Positions 1-8,264 are shown, counted from the stretch's first letter. The stretch is DNA of 23,879 bases from a virus (IMGVR_UViG_3300020187_000218:1-23879); one strand, 5' to 3'. Translations and numbers: made by a program. The notes: a model not told the origin generated them from the sequence alone.

Positions 1-1
1 T

Positions 2-841
2 GCAGGAAATATTGCTATTGGATTGAATGCTTTGTATTCAAACACAGCCAGTTCTCTAAATGTTGCGATTGGAACAGGTGCATTAGATGCATTAAATATA
101 GGTTCAGGCAACGGATACAATGTTGCCGTTGGAGACCAAGCAGGTGGAGCAGTAACCACAGGCGTTCAAAACACATTTGTAGGTGGTCTTGCAGGTAATA
201 CTGTAACAACAGGCTCCAAGAATACCATCATCGGTCGCTACAACGGCAACCAAGGCGGCTTAGACATCCGCACCGCAAGCAACAACATCGTCTTGTCAGA
301 TGGTGATGGTAATCCTAGAGTTCGTGTGGATAGTAGTGGTCGCGTTCTAGTGGGTACTACTAATATAGCCAATCTCGCCTCCGCTACTCCTAATGTTGTC
401 ACTGACGAATCCTTTGGTATTAATAATGGGACTAACATTGCCGCAATTGGTGTAGACCGTATTAACTTCAATGTAGCCAACTACTATGTTTTAAACGCAG
501 CAGCAACAGGTGTAAAACTTGTAAACGGTGCAACCTCTTGGACAACTCAATCAGATGAAAACTCTAAAGAAAACATCGTTGAATTAAGTAGTGCTTTAAC
601 CGCTGTAAACGCCATGCGGTGTGTTCGCTATAACTTAAAATCTCAAACTCCAGATGATGTTAAAATAGGATTCATAGCCCAAGATTGGCAGTCTAGCTAT
701 CCTGAAGTAGTAGCTACCGATACTGACGGAACTCTAGGCATGAACTACACAGAAACCATCCCAGTTTTACTTAAAGCCATCCAAGAGCAACAAGCCTTGA
801 TTGAATCATTAACCGCAAGAATAGAAACCCTAGAAGGATAA
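2..841 (+). CDS. Tail fibre/tailspike C-terminal part with S74 intramolecular chaperone (5' partial)
   Basis: The frame is open to the left edge, so the N-terminus is missing. The first ~80 residues carry YadA-head-like repeats (NVAIGTGAL, NVAVGDQAG, NTFVGGLAG, NTIIGRYNG), which typically build trimeric beta-rich fibre shafts. The last ~95 residues match the peptidase S74 (chaperone of endosialidase) pattern: a SDENSKENI motif with the Ser-Asp expected at the self-cleavage site, a GFIAQDW block, and a final coiled-coil stretch (PVLLKAIQEQQALIESLTARIETLEG region). In this family the C-terminal domain trimerises the fibre and then cuts itself off. The role is host-receptor binding at the virion tail. 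The gene starts a run of tail genes and is followed 6 nt later by a small gene. The fibre class is secure; the receptor is unknown. Confidence 0.88.
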   Translation, partial: AGNIAIGLNALYSNTASSLNVAIGTGALDALNIGSGNGYNVAVGDQAGGAVTTGVQNTFVGGLAGNTVTTGSKNTIIGRYNGNQGGLDIRTASNNIVLSDGDGNPRVRVDSSGRVLVGTTNIANLASATPNVVTDESFGINNGTNIAAIGVDRINFNVANYYVLNAAATGVKLVNGATSWTTQSDENSKENIVELSSALTAVNAMRCVRYNLKSQTPDDVKIGFIAQDWQSSYPEVVATDTDGTLGMNYTETIPVLLKAIQEQQALIESLTARIETLEG

Positions 842-847
842 ATAATT

Positions 848-1105
848 ATGAGTGAAGAAACAGTAGAACGTACAACAGAACAACTAGCATCTGATTACAC
901 AGCAATGGGTCACAGCATTGCACTTATTACAGACATCATCGCAGGTAATGTAATGGCAGAAAATGATGCCGAAGACCGTCAGGATTGTGTGGATAGAAAC
1001 GTAGCACACCTAGAGCTTATGAAAGCTAAAACTGATTGGGGTAGCGAGAGCATGACAGCTACTAACTCAGCAATTAGTGCAGGTAACGGATACACAGCAT
1101 CTTAG
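848..1105 (+). CDS. Small acidic phage protein downstream of tail fibre, unknown function
   Basis: An 85-residue acidic protein starting at ATG 848 with a GAAGGA ribosome-binding sequence 12 nt upstream. No domain is recognised. The N-terminal half looks helical (EETVERTTEQLASDYTAMGH), and the C-terminus is rich in Ser, Ala, Thr and Gly. It sits directly behind the tail fibre gene, a place often occupied by fibre-assembly chaperones or small fibre-associated proteins, so that role is possible but rests on position alone. Confidence 0.7.
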   Translation: MSEETVERTTEQLASDYTAMGHSIALITDIIAGNVMAENDAEDRQDCVDRNVAHLELMKAKTDWGSESMTATNSAISAGNGYTAS

Positions 1106-1116
1106 AGGAGTTAATC

Positions 1117-1437
1117 ATGGCAGTAACTTGGAACATCACAAACTTAGAATATACCAACGACTCTGACAAGGGCGTAGTTCATGCCGCATGGTCTGCAACA
1201 GATTCAGAAGTAGTCGGCGAAGTCACTCACACAGGCACAGTATCGGGCATGGAGTCCTATACGCCAGATGCAAGCGCAGACGGTTATGTAGCTTGGGATT
1301 CGCTTGACGAGGCTACAGTAGCAGGGTGGATAAAAACCACACTAGGCTCAGATGAAGTTACTCGCGTTGAAGCAAAGGTAGCCGCTCAGATTGCAGAGTC
1401 TAAAGCGCCTTCAACGTCTTGGGGAGTAGCGTGGTAA
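1117..1437 (+). CDS. Conserved phage hypothetical protein, beta-rich (tail-fibre-region type)
   Basis: 106 residues, ATG at 1117 with a strong AGAGGAG site. The opening pattern (MAVTWNITNLEYTN) followed by a beta-rich middle and a helical end (DEATVAGWIKTTLGSDEVTRVEAKVAAQI) resembles a small family I recall from the fibre region of T7-like and marine podophages, where it is annotated as hypothetical. No enzymatic motif is visible. It lies between two other small genes in the fibre block and overlaps the next gene by one base (TAATG), which suggests translational coupling. Confidence 0.72.
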   Translation: MAVTWNITNLEYTNDSDKGVVHAAWSATDSEVVGEVTHTGTVSGMESYTPDASADGYVAWDSLDEATVAGWIKTTLGSDEVTRVEAKVAAQIAESKAPSTSWGVAW

Positions 1438-1598
1438 TGGATTATTTAATTGATGTGTATGTACTTGCGACTTCCGTTGTAAGCATTGCTTCTATTATTT
1501 GTGATTACACCGACACACCGAAAGACAATATTTTTGTGGCAAAGGCCTATGCCATCCTAGAAAGGTTTGCTTTCTTGGGAAACAAGGCTAAACAGTAA
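1437..1598 (+). CDS. Small one-TM phage membrane protein with TPKD motif (putative holin-like)
   Basis: A 53-residue gene that starts at ATG 1437 inside the stop codon of the previous gene (TAATG) and ends at 1598. It has one hydrophobic segment (residues ~4-22, LIDVYVLATSVVSIASIIC), then DYTDTPKD, then a second amphipathic segment ending GNKAKQ. Short phage proteins with a single TM helix, a (P)TPKD motif and a terminal GKAK/NKAKQ are common next to fibre genes and are sometimes annotated as holin or hypothetical membrane protein. This phage has a better holin candidate at 17911, so the role here is open. Confidence 0.72.
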   Translation: MDYLIDVYVLATSVVSIASIICDYTDTPKDNIFVAKAYAILERFAFLGNKAKQ

Positions 1599-1623
1599 AC
1601 TTTAACCATTTGGAGTAACAACG

Positions 1624-1839
1624 ATGAGCGAGAAAAAAACGACACTCATTACTGTTGACGACGTTGAATACAACCTCGAAGACATGAGCGATGAGCAAAA
1701 GATATATGTCCGTCACTGTGCAAGCCTTAACGGCAAGATGGAGTCTGCGCGGTTCAACCTAGATCAACTGGTTGGCGGTCATGAATACTTTTACGGTCTT
1801 CTAAAGAATTCTCTTACGGCTGACGCTGTAGCAGAGTAA
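1624..1839 (+). CDS. Small phage protein of DUF6447-like type
   Basis: 71 residues from ATG 1624, preceded by TTGGAGT. The N-terminus TLITVDDVEYNLEDMSDEQK reads as 'I-T-V-(D/N)-x-x-x-Y-x-L-(D/E)-x-(L/M)-(S/T)-(D/E)-E', followed by a helical region (residues ~28-60). This is the pattern I associate with the DUF6447 family of small phage proteins. Their function is unknown. It precedes the large beta-rich tail protein by 12 nt and is probably co-expressed with the fibre cluster. Confidence 0.75.
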   Translation: MSEKKTTLITVDDVEYNLEDMSDEQKIYVRHCASLNGKMESARFNLDQLVGGHEYFYGLLKNSLTADAVAE

Positions 1840-1851
1840 GGAAACATATCT

Positions 1852-3324
1852 ATGGCGCTTGTTGCTCTTGAATTGCCTGCTGGCATCTACAATCACGGAA
1901 CAGAACTAGATTCAACGGGTCGTTGGATTGATGGCAACTTTATACGTTGGCAGAACGGTTCTGTGCGCCCGATTGGTGGGTGGACAACACGTAAGGCAGG
2001 GGCAACAGCGGCAGCGCCACGCGGCATGGTTTCTTGGGTTGATCATTCCGAGGTAACACACATTGCTGTTGGCACGTACAACAAGCTGTACGCGCTAAAC
2101 CAAGGCTCTGCGGTACAAGATATTACGCCTTCCGGTCTCACTTCTGGGTCAGAGGATGCAAACGCTAACTACGGGTTCGGCGGTCAGACCTATGGTAATG
2201 ACGCCTATGGCTATCCGCGTGATGCGGCTGTACCTGATCCAGTAACAACCTGGTCTTTAGATAGCTTTGGACAGTATTTAATTGCGTGTTCATCGGATGA
2301 CGGCAAGGTCTACGAGTGGCAGCTAAGTACATCAACTGCTGCGGCGTTGTTGTCAAATGCCCCAGTAAATAACAGCGCTATTATGGTAACCGATGAGCGC
2401 TTTGTCTTTTGTCTAGGCGCAGGCGGTAATCCGCAAAAGGTTGCTTGGTCTGATCGTGAAAACAATAACCAGTGGACGCCATCAACAACAAACCAAGCCG
2501 GTGATATCGAATTACAGACAACTGGCGAAATCATGTGCGGCGTTCGCGTTAAAGGGTCTGCATTATTATTAACAACCCTTGATGCACACACTGCAACCTA
2601 TGCTGGCCCTCCGTTTGTCTACAGTTTTGAGCGTGTTGGCAGTTCGTGTGGCATCGTATCTCGTCAGGCAGCCATCGCCGTTGACCAGGGCGCGTTCTGG
2701 ATGGGAACAGGTGGCTTTTATCAGTACAACGGTAACGCCGTACAAGAGATGCAGTGCGATGTGCTAGATCATGTCTTTACAAGCCTTAACACTGCGCAAA
2801 GATCAAAGGTATGTGCAATCCACAATAGTCAGTTTGGTGAAATTTGGTGGTTCTACCCATCAGGTGACTCAAACGAAAACAACCGTTACGTTGTCTATGA
2901 TTATAAGGAAGGCCACTGGAACATCGGTACGTTATCCCGTACGACAGGCGTTGATTTAGGCGCGTTTAGATCACCTCTGTGGTTTGATGCCTCTGGTAAC
3001 CTTTATAACCATGAGTTTGGTTACACCCACGACTCTGCTCCGTATTTAGAGTCTGGCCCTATCACAATGGGCGCTGGAGACAATGTTATGCGTGTCAATG
3101 AGATTATTCCAGATGAGGGAACGCAGGGCGAGGTTAGCTTAACCTTTAAGACGCGATTTTATCCAAATGGTGATGAGACAAGCCACGGGCCGTTTACACT
3201 TGGCAACCCAACCGGCGCAAGATTTCAGGGGCGTCAGGTCAGGATGCTCATTAACGGCTCAGAGCTTAATAATTGGCGTGCTGGCAAGATGCGTCTCAAT
3301 GTCATCGAGGGCGGTAGGCGTTGA
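1852..3324 (+). CDS. Large beta-rich tail/adaptor protein (P22 gp10-like or tail-hub family)
   Basis: 490 residues, ATG 1852 with AAGGA upstream. The N-terminus (LPAGIYNHGTELDSTGRWIDGNFIRW, then GSVRPIGGW) is a recognisable signature of large beta-rich proteins in podoviruses and marine phages, where a GRW.D..xxR(F/W) and P.GGW block opens a beta-propeller-like domain. Repeated short beta motifs (HIAVGTYNKLYAL, YLIACSSDDGKVYEW, FVFCLGAGGNPQKVAWSD) fit blades of such a fold. Homologues are usually called tail protein, tail hub or DNA-stabilisation protein. I infer a tail accessory or adaptor role, consistent with its place between fibre and fibre-repeat genes. The exact position in the virion cannot be told from sequence. 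Confidence 0.75.
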   Translation: MALVALELPAGIYNHGTELDSTGRWIDGNFIRWQNGSVRPIGGWTTRKAGATAAAPRGMVSWVDHSEVTHIAVGTYNKLYALNQGSAVQDITPSGLTSGSEDANANYGFGGQTYGNDAYGYPRDAAVPDPVTTWSLDSFGQYLIACSSDDGKVYEWQLSTSTAAALLSNAPVNNSAIMVTDERFVFCLGAGGNPQKVAWSDRENNNQWTPSTTNQAGDIELQTTGEIMCGVRVKGSALLLTTLDAHTATYAGPPFVYSFERVGSSCGIVSRQAAIAVDQGAFWMGTGGFYQYNGNAVQEMQCDVLDHVFTSLNTAQRSKVCAIHNSQFGEIWWFYPSGDSNENNRYVVYDYKEGHWNIGTLSRTTGVDLGAFRSPLWFDASGNLYNHEFGYTHDSAPYLESGPITMGAGDNVMRVNEIIPDEGTQGEVSLTFKTRFYPNGDETSHGPFTLGNPTGARFQGRQVRMLINGSELNNWRAGKMRLNVIEGGRR

Positions 3325-3956
3325 GTGCGCAGCTACCCCAACCAATTGGCGATGATTGGAAGATATGGGGTAAACGTCTTGTTGATGGCCTCTTAGTGGC
3401 CCAATCACAGCTAAAATATTACCTCTCTGGGGATTCTGCGGCGCTAGAGGGCATTATGCTGTGGGATCGCTCTGGTTACCCCGTAATTTCTAAAGATAAC
3501 GCGTATCGACAAGTCTTAATGCAGGGCGGTTGCGGTCACTTTGTAGCAACTGCAACTCAAACCCCTTCACAGGCAAATACGGCCTATGCTGTAACGTTTA
3601 ACAGCGCAACATCAGCCGACGGATTAGCGATTAACGGGTCGGACGCAACAAAGATCGACGTAACAGAATCCGGTGTTTTAAACATTGATGTGACAGCGCA
3701 GGCAACGTCTTCATCAAGCTATACAGGGTATCTTTGGATCAACGTCAACGGAACCGATGGCTTTGCAGTAAAACAGGCCGTTAATGGTGATGGCGTAATA
3801 GCCCATACAGCCGTTGTAAGCGTAACCGCTGGTCAGTATATAAAAGTAATGTACGCGGCCTCTAACACGGGTTTAACGCTGCCCTACACAGCGGCATCAA
3901 GTCCTATACCAGCAATACCTGCGGTGCAGGTGTCAATGAGTCGATGTAAGCAGTAA
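3321..3956 (+). CDS. Phage tail/neck-associated protein with C-terminal beta-sandwich-like domain
   Basis: 211 residues starting at TTG 3321, overlapping the preceding stop by 4 nt (TTGA). No ATG is available near the frame's start, so the TTG start is favoured. The first ~70 residues include WDRSGYPVISKDNAYRQVLMQGG, a stretch I associate with short phage proteins encoded next to tail-adaptor genes. Residues ~80-205 look like a beta-rich jelly-roll or C1q-like domain (SYTGYLWINVNGTDGFAVKQ, then VSVTAGQYIKVMYAASNTG), with Ser/Thr-rich linkers. Such domains act in oligomerisation or surface binding. A decoration or receptor-binding role is inference. Confidence 0.66.
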   Translation: MSAQLPQPIGDDWKIWGKRLVDGLLVAQSQLKYYLSGDSAALEGIMLWDRSGYPVISKDNAYRQVLMQGGCGHFVATATQTPSQANTAYAVTFNSATSADGLAINGSDATKIDVTESGVLNIDVTAQATSSSSYTGYLWINVNGTDGFAVKQAVNGDGVIAHTAVVSVTAGQYIKVMYAASNTGLTLPYTAASSPIPAIPAVQVSMSRCKQ

Positions 3957-4321
3957 TGAATCTACACGAAGAGCTTTTACGGTGCAGACCTTGGATAGAG
4001 AGTGCGCTGGAGCATTCTGGTGGCACGCATTTATTCGCAGATATTGTGCAGGGTATTGTCAGTGGGCGTATGCAGTTCTGGCCTGCAGAAGAGGGCTGTG
4101 CTGTGACTGAAATTATCATCTTTCCGCAGAAAAAGATTTTTCATGTTTTTTTAGCTGGGGGTGAAAAGGGGCAGATCGTTGATATGAATGATTCAGCCGT
4201 TGAATTTGCTAAAGCAGCAGGTTGTTCGGGAATGACCATTGCTGGGCGTAAAGGTTGGTCAAGGGTTCTTAAAGACAAAGGGTGGACAGAGGCGTTCACC
4301 ACACTATCAAGGGAAATTTAA
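3956..4321 (+). CDS. Conserved phage protein with possible GNAT-like fold
   Basis: 121 residues, ATG 3956 overlapping the previous stop by one base (TAATG). The pattern THLFADIVQGIVSGRMQFWP, then TEIIIFPQKKIFHVFLAGG, then AVEFAKAAGCSGMTIAGRKGW, then VLKDKGW resembles a short phage family whose beta-alpha order recalls GNAT acetyltransferases, with GRKGWSRVLKDKGW in the position of the C-terminal substrate-side strand. A clear acetyl-CoA P-loop (Q/RxxGxG/A) is not visible, so catalysis is doubtful. In other phages this family sits between tail-adaptor and fibre-repeat genes, as here, which argues for a morphogenesis role. Confidence 0.65.
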   Translation: MNLHEELLRCRPWIESALEHSGGTHLFADIVQGIVSGRMQFWPAEEGCAVTEIIIFPQKKIFHVFLAGGEKGQIVDMNDSAVEFAKAAGCSGMTIAGRKGWSRVLKDKGWTEAFTTLSREI

Positions 4322-4322
4322 T

Positions 4323-6281
4323 ATGTCAGGTGGAAAAGGCGGTAGCCAAACATCACAAGTAGAAATTCCACAATGGATACAGCAGCCATCAATAAGAAAC
4401 ATGGCGCGCGCAGAGGCCTTGCAAAAGGTTGGCTATATGCCGTACATGGGGCCAGATGTTGCAGGTTTAACATCACCGCAACAACAGGCGATGCAAGCAA
4501 ATATTGATGCAGCCTCTGCCTTTGGGTTAGTTGATCCTGGAATGAGTGCAACAGACGGTATGCCGCAAACATCGCAGTTTGGCGGTATCTCTGGTTACTC
4601 ATCCTACCCTATGTATCAGGAGGCAGTAGATAATTATGAGGCTACAAGCCCTGGTCAAGCGCGTCAATACAATAACCTATTTGTCAATCCTCAAAGTGGT
4701 CTTGGTGGCACTACTGGCACGGGCATGATGGGTGGTGGCATTAACAGTGGCGGTCAAAACAACTCAGGTGCTGGCAGTCACACAGGCGATCCAGGCGATG
4801 TTGGTCAATTTACCGCGTTTGACCCTACACAATATTCAATTTCTGATGCAAATCCTTACGGTGTGAGTTTTACAGCGCAAGCACCTGATATGACAGGTTA
4901 CATCACTGCTGACCAGTTAGATCAGCGTCTGATGGCAATGCAACCTACTGCACCGCAAGATATGTCTGGTTATACAACAACTGAACAATTAAATAACGCG
5001 TTAAGTGGGCTACCTACCTATCAGCCACAAGATTTATCTGGCTATGCTCGCACAACTGACTTGTATGATGACAGTCAATTGCGTCAGGATATTAACTCTA
5101 GATTTAGCAATGTTAATGCTTTTGATCCGTCTAACCTACAAGCACAAATTACATCTAATCAGCAGGGTCTTGCGAACTTACCTGCTGCACAAGCACCTGA
5201 CTTATCAGGCTACGCAACAACCAATGATTTGACAAGTGCGATCTCTGGCATACCAAGCTACCAAGCTCCTGATTTATCAAATTATGCAACGACAGAGCAG
5301 CTAAACAATAGATTTGAAGCGTTTGATCCTATGTCATCGATGCCTGATCTAAGCAATTATGCGCAAATGTCTGATTTATATGATGACAGTCAATTGCGAG
5401 GTGACATAAATAGTCGTTTTGAAACATTTAATCCTGACGTAACGATGCCCGATCTTTCTAACTATGCAACAACTGAAAGCGTCAATAACCGTTTTAGTAA
5501 TTTGTCACAGTATGATGATAGCGCTTTAAGAGAAGACATCAACAATCGGTTTAGTAACCTGCCCACATATCAAGCGCCTGATCTTAGCGGATATGCGACG
5601 AGTGAGCAGTTAAATACAGCAATTGCTGGCGTTCCTCAATTTGACCCAAGCAGCATTGATCTTTCTGGTTATGCAACATCGCAAGATTTAAACTCTGCAA
5701 TTAGTGGTTTGCCGACTTACCAGGCTCCCGATCTTAGCAACTATGCGCAAATGTCTGATCTGTATAATGACACTCAGTTACGGCAGGACATGAATACCCG
5801 ATTTAGTAACTTGCCCACTTACCAAGCGCCCGACCTAAGTAATTATGCGACTAATGATGCGTTATCTACTGCACTGCAGGGCATAAACCAATACGATGAC
5901 ACACAGTTACGACAAGACATTAACAATCGGTTCAGTAATTTACCGACCTATCAAGCACCTGACTTAAGCGGTTATGCAACGACTCAAAGCGTTAATAATC
6001 AGTTTAACAATTTGTCGCAATTTGACCCCAGCGGATTACAGAACCAAATTAATACAAATCAACAAGCGATCAGTAACCTTCCGTCATACCAAGCACCCGA
6101 TTTAGGAAACTATGCAACAAAAGATCAGCTTATAGGTCTTCTGTCAGATATTGGCACATCCTCAACGGGCGTTAACCCCTCGTTATATTCTGACCCAAAT
6201 CTTGGGCAAAACAATGCAACGGTAACCCCTGTAAAGGCAACGACAAAAAAGAAAGTTAGCACAAAAAAAGGAGCTAGATAA
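4323..6281 (+). CDS. Long repeat-rich virion fibre protein with 13 'PDLSGYAT' units
   Basis: 652 residues from ATG 4323. An in-frame extension upstream exists but would overlap the preceding gene by 83 nt and is not needed. The N-terminus (SGGKGGSQTSQVEIPQWIQQPSI, followed by an ALQ..G(Y)MPYMGPDVAGLTSPQQQAM segment) is a head-side anchor pattern seen in marine podophage proteins. A Gly/Asn/Ser-rich linker (~residues 120-165) leads into a long repeat array at residues ~188-603. The tail is Lys-rich (TKKKVSTKKGAR). The array suggests an elongated fibre or needle in the neck or tail. It overlaps the next gene by one base, and both share Gly-rich linkers and repeats, so they may assemble together. 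Confidence 0.75.
   Translation: MSGGKGGSQTSQVEIPQWIQQPSIRNMARAEALQKVGYMPYMGPDVAGLTSPQQQAMQANIDAASAFGLVDPGMSATDGMPQTSQFGGISGYSSYPMYQEAVDNYEATSPGQARQYNNLFVNPQSGLGGTTGTGMMGGGINSGGQNNSGAGSHTGDPGDVGQFTAFDPTQYSISDANPYGVSFTAQAPDMTGYITADQLDQRLMAMQPTAPQDMSGYTTTEQLNNALSGLPTYQPQDLSGYARTTDLYDDSQLRQDINSRFSNVNAFDPSNLQAQITSNQQGLANLPAAQAPDLSGYATTNDLTSAISGIPSYQAPDLSNYATTEQLNNRFEAFDPMSSMPDLSNYAQMSDLYDDSQLRGDINSRFETFNPDVTMPDLSNYATTESVNNRFSNLSQYDDSALREDINNRFSNLPTYQAPDLSGYATSEQLNTAIAGVPQFDPSSIDLSGYATSQDLNSAISGLPTYQAPDLSNYAQMSDLYNDTQLRQDMNTRFSNLPTYQAPDLSNYATNDALSTALQGINQYDDTQLRQDINNRFSNLPTYQAPDLSGYATTQSVNNQFNNLSQFDPSGLQNQINTNQQAISNLPSYQAPDLGNYATKDQLIGLLSDIGTSSTGVNPSLYSDPNLGQNNATVTPVKATTKKKVSTKKGAR
4884..6131 (+). 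repeat. Degenerate protein-coding repeats, 13 units of [P/Q/I]D(L/M)(S/T/G)xYxTxxxL
   Basis: Thirteen copies of the core PDLSGYAT/PDLSNYAQ followed by a short helix-like segment ending in L/V. They alternate with five copies of a (L)YDDSQLRQDINSRF-type segment and with linkers reading SNLPTYQA. Repeat lengths vary (about 22-50 residues), so the array expanded in blocks and then diverged. Codon usage differs between copies, which argues against very recent duplication. Confidence 0.85.
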
Positions 6282-8260
6282 TGGCTAATGGTGGCGCTAC
6301 AGGCGTAATGAACCAAAGAGTGCAAGGTCAAAATAATGGTTTGCAAGTAATGAATAAAGGCAGCACTGCACCAAGACAACTCTCACCGATGAAACAGCTA
6401 ACAGGAAACGATAAGCAAATTGGTAGTAGTCTTTTCTCTGATCCGCATTTAGGACAAGTAGGGCAAGACGTACCACCAATGCCAGGCGGCGGTATCCCTA
6501 ATAATGTGCCTTTGCCTCCTTACAGCGGCAATGGAAACCCTCAACCAAACACAGCCCCAACCAGTGGCGCAACGACGCAAGGGCAACGAGCGCCTAGTAT
6601 CTTTAGTTCAAGCGCACAAGGTATTAACGATGCAATGGCTGGTGCGCGTAATGAGATGAATTATTTGCCAATGGGAATACAATCTCAAGGCTATAATGCA
6701 TCGCAAGCAGGCGCAAAGGGCGTTAACGGCGCAAGAACATTTGGCCGTGGTTATAGCGCTGCAGGTAGTGTAGGGCAGGGGTATACAGCATCAGGAACAT
6801 CTGGTGAAGGCTATCAAGCCGCTGGCGCTTCTGGTCGTGGATTTGATGCAGCAGGCGTTGACTCGCAAGGATTTAAAGGAGCAGGCGTAGGCTCGCAAGG
6901 TTACAATCCACAGAACGCAAGTAGCTACGGTGTTAGCGGAAGAATGTTAGGTGGAGGGCCGAACGTCAGCGCAAGAGACGTTAATGCAGATCGCATTGTT
7001 GACGCGGATATCGGGCGTTACATGAACCCTTACAATGACGAGGTGGTTAATAGAACCCTTGGTGATTTAGACGAGGCAAGACGGTTGCAGATGGGTCAAG
7101 CTGGGGCCAACGCTACCGCAAGCGGCGCATTTGGCGGTTCACGGCACGCACTAAGAGAGTCAGAGACAAACAGCAGCTTCTTTGATCAAGCAGCACGTAC
7201 AGCCGCAGGGTTACGTCAGCAGGGCTTCAATCAGGCGCAGGGCATGGCGCAGCAAGATATTGCTAACAAGATGCAGTCTGATTTAGCGAACCAGGGCGCC
7301 TCACTGCAGGCCGATACAACAACTGCTAACATTGCACAGCAACGTAATCTTGCAGATCAGTCAACGGATTTGCGGTCACAAGAGTTCAGCGCAGGAGCAA
7401 AGAATCAGGCAGAGTTTGCAAATCAGGCGGCACAAAATCAGGCAGGACAATTTGCAGCAGCAGCGGCTAATCAGGCAGCACAGCAGACTTCTGCACAGGA
7501 TCAACAGGCTCGTCAGTTTAGCTCGGCAGCGGCTAACCAAGCGGCACAACAGCGGTCATCTCAGTTACAGCAGGCACGACAGTTTGGCGCACAAGCAGGT
7601 AATACTTCTGATCTTGCTAATCAGGCCTCATTAAACCAAGCACGACAGTTTGGTGCTGGGGCGCGTAATACAGCAGGTTTAGCTAATCAGGCAGCATTAA
7701 ATGCGGCAGGTCAGTTTGGTGCGCAGGCGTTAAATACTTCATCGTTAGCAAACCAAGCAGCAAGGAATCAAGCAGGTCAATTTGGAGCGCAAGCCTTTAA
7801 CACTGCAAACCTTGCAAATCAGGCATCAACAAACCAAGCAAACCAGTTTAGTGCAAATGCCGGAAATACTGCTCGACTTGCCAATCAGGCGGCCTCTAAC
7901 CGTGCTAATGAGTTTAATATCGGGCAGAATCAAGCGGCCCAAATGGCTAATCAAGCGGCTGGATTGGCTGGATCACAACAGCGCCTATCATCCGGTAATC
8001 AGTTAGGTAATTTAGCTAATTTAGGCTTTGGAATGGGTCAAACCCTTAGCGGTAACTTAGCACAGGACGGCGCAATGAAACAGGGTCTTAATCAGCTACT
8101 CATTGATGCGGTTAAGAACCAGTTTAACCAGCGTTCACAAGCGCCTTATCAGTCCATTGGATTGCTCTCTCAGGCTCTTGGTGCATCACCTGTTCCGCAG
8201 ACTACGACAACGACTAAACAGCCTGGTCTGTTTGATTATTTAACCCTAGCAGCGAGTTAA
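6281..8260 (+). CDS. Internal virion/ejection-type protein with Gly-rich and 22-residue helical repeats
   Basis: 659 residues, ATG 6281 in the stop of the previous gene and behind a strong AAAAAAAGGAG site. Order: disordered Gly/Asn/Pro-rich N-terminus, a Gly-aromatic decapeptide array (residues ~138-207), and a conserved-looking core (MNPYNDEVVNRTLGDLDEARRLQMGQAGANATASGAFGGSRHALRE region) that I recognise from large hypothetical proteins of marine podoviruses. Next come eight 22-residue Ala/Gln/Asn-rich repeats (368-543) and a short C-terminal region. Long Ala/Gln-rich helical proteins in this gene position are usually injected or structural. I infer an ejection or inner-core protein. Confidence 0.72.
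   Translation: MANGGATGVMNQRVQGQNNGLQVMNKGSTAPRQLSPMKQLTGNDKQIGSSLFSDPHLGQVGQDVPPMPGGGIPNNVPLPPYSGNGNPQPNTAPTSGATTQGQRAPSIFSSSAQGINDAMAGARNEMNYLPMGIQSQGYNASQAGAKGVNGARTFGRGYSAAGSVGQGYTASGTSGEGYQAAGASGRGFDAAGVDSQGFKGAGVGSQGYNPQNASSYGVSGRMLGGGPNVSARDVNADRIVDADIGRYMNPYNDEVVNRTLGDLDEARRLQMGQAGANATASGAFGGSRHALRESETNSSFFDQAARTAAGLRQQGFNQAQGMAQQDIANKMQSDLANQGASLQADTTTANIAQQRNLADQSTDLRSQEFSAGAKNQAEFANQAAQNQAGQFAAAAANQAAQQTSAQDQQARQFSSAAANQAAQQRSSQLQQARQFGAQAGNTSDLANQASLNQARQFGAGARNTAGLANQAALNAAGQFGAQALNTSSLANQAARNQAGQFGAQAFNTANLANQASTNQANQFSANAGNTARLANQAASNRANEFNIGQNQAAQMANQAAGLAGSQQRLSSGNQLGNLANLGFGMGQTLSGNLAQDGAMKQGLNQLLIDAVKNQFNQRSQAPYQSIGLLSQALGASPVPQTTTTTKQPGLFDYLTLAAS
6692..6901 (+). repeat. 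Gly-aromatic decapeptide repeats
   Basis: After a 20-residue first unit come five exact-length decapeptides, each (Y/F)xxxGxxxxG: YSAAGSVGQG, YTASGTSGEG, YQAAGASGRG, FDAAGVDSQG, FKGAGVGSQG. The 30-bp phase is kept without indels. The Gly-aromatic spacing resembles flexible or self-associating low-complexity segments, but the function is unknown. Confidence 0.85.
7382..7909 (+). repeat. Eight perfect-length 22-residue (66-bp) tandem repeats
   Basis: Residues 368-543 divide exactly into eight 22-residue units with no indel, each beginning (Q/E)F and reading roughly QFGAxAxNTxxLANQAxxNQAx. A partial, degenerate ninth unit follows (EFNIGQNQAAQMANQAAG). 22 residues equals two hendecads, a periodicity expected for right-handed or straight helical coiled coils. 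Sequence identity between units is moderate, with the frame kept and third positions diverged. Confidence 0.9.
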
Positions 8261-8264
8261 CAGT

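Noticed and set aside
4239-4322. Upstream start extending the fibre-repeat gene into the preceding gene
   Set aside because: ATG 4323 follows the previous stop directly and begins the recognised N-terminal pattern. The extension would duplicate coding in another frame.
7332-8006. Alternative + strand frames through the 22-residue repeat region
   Set aside because: They persist because of the repeated Gln/Ala codons. The main frame carries exact repeat phase and a strong start.
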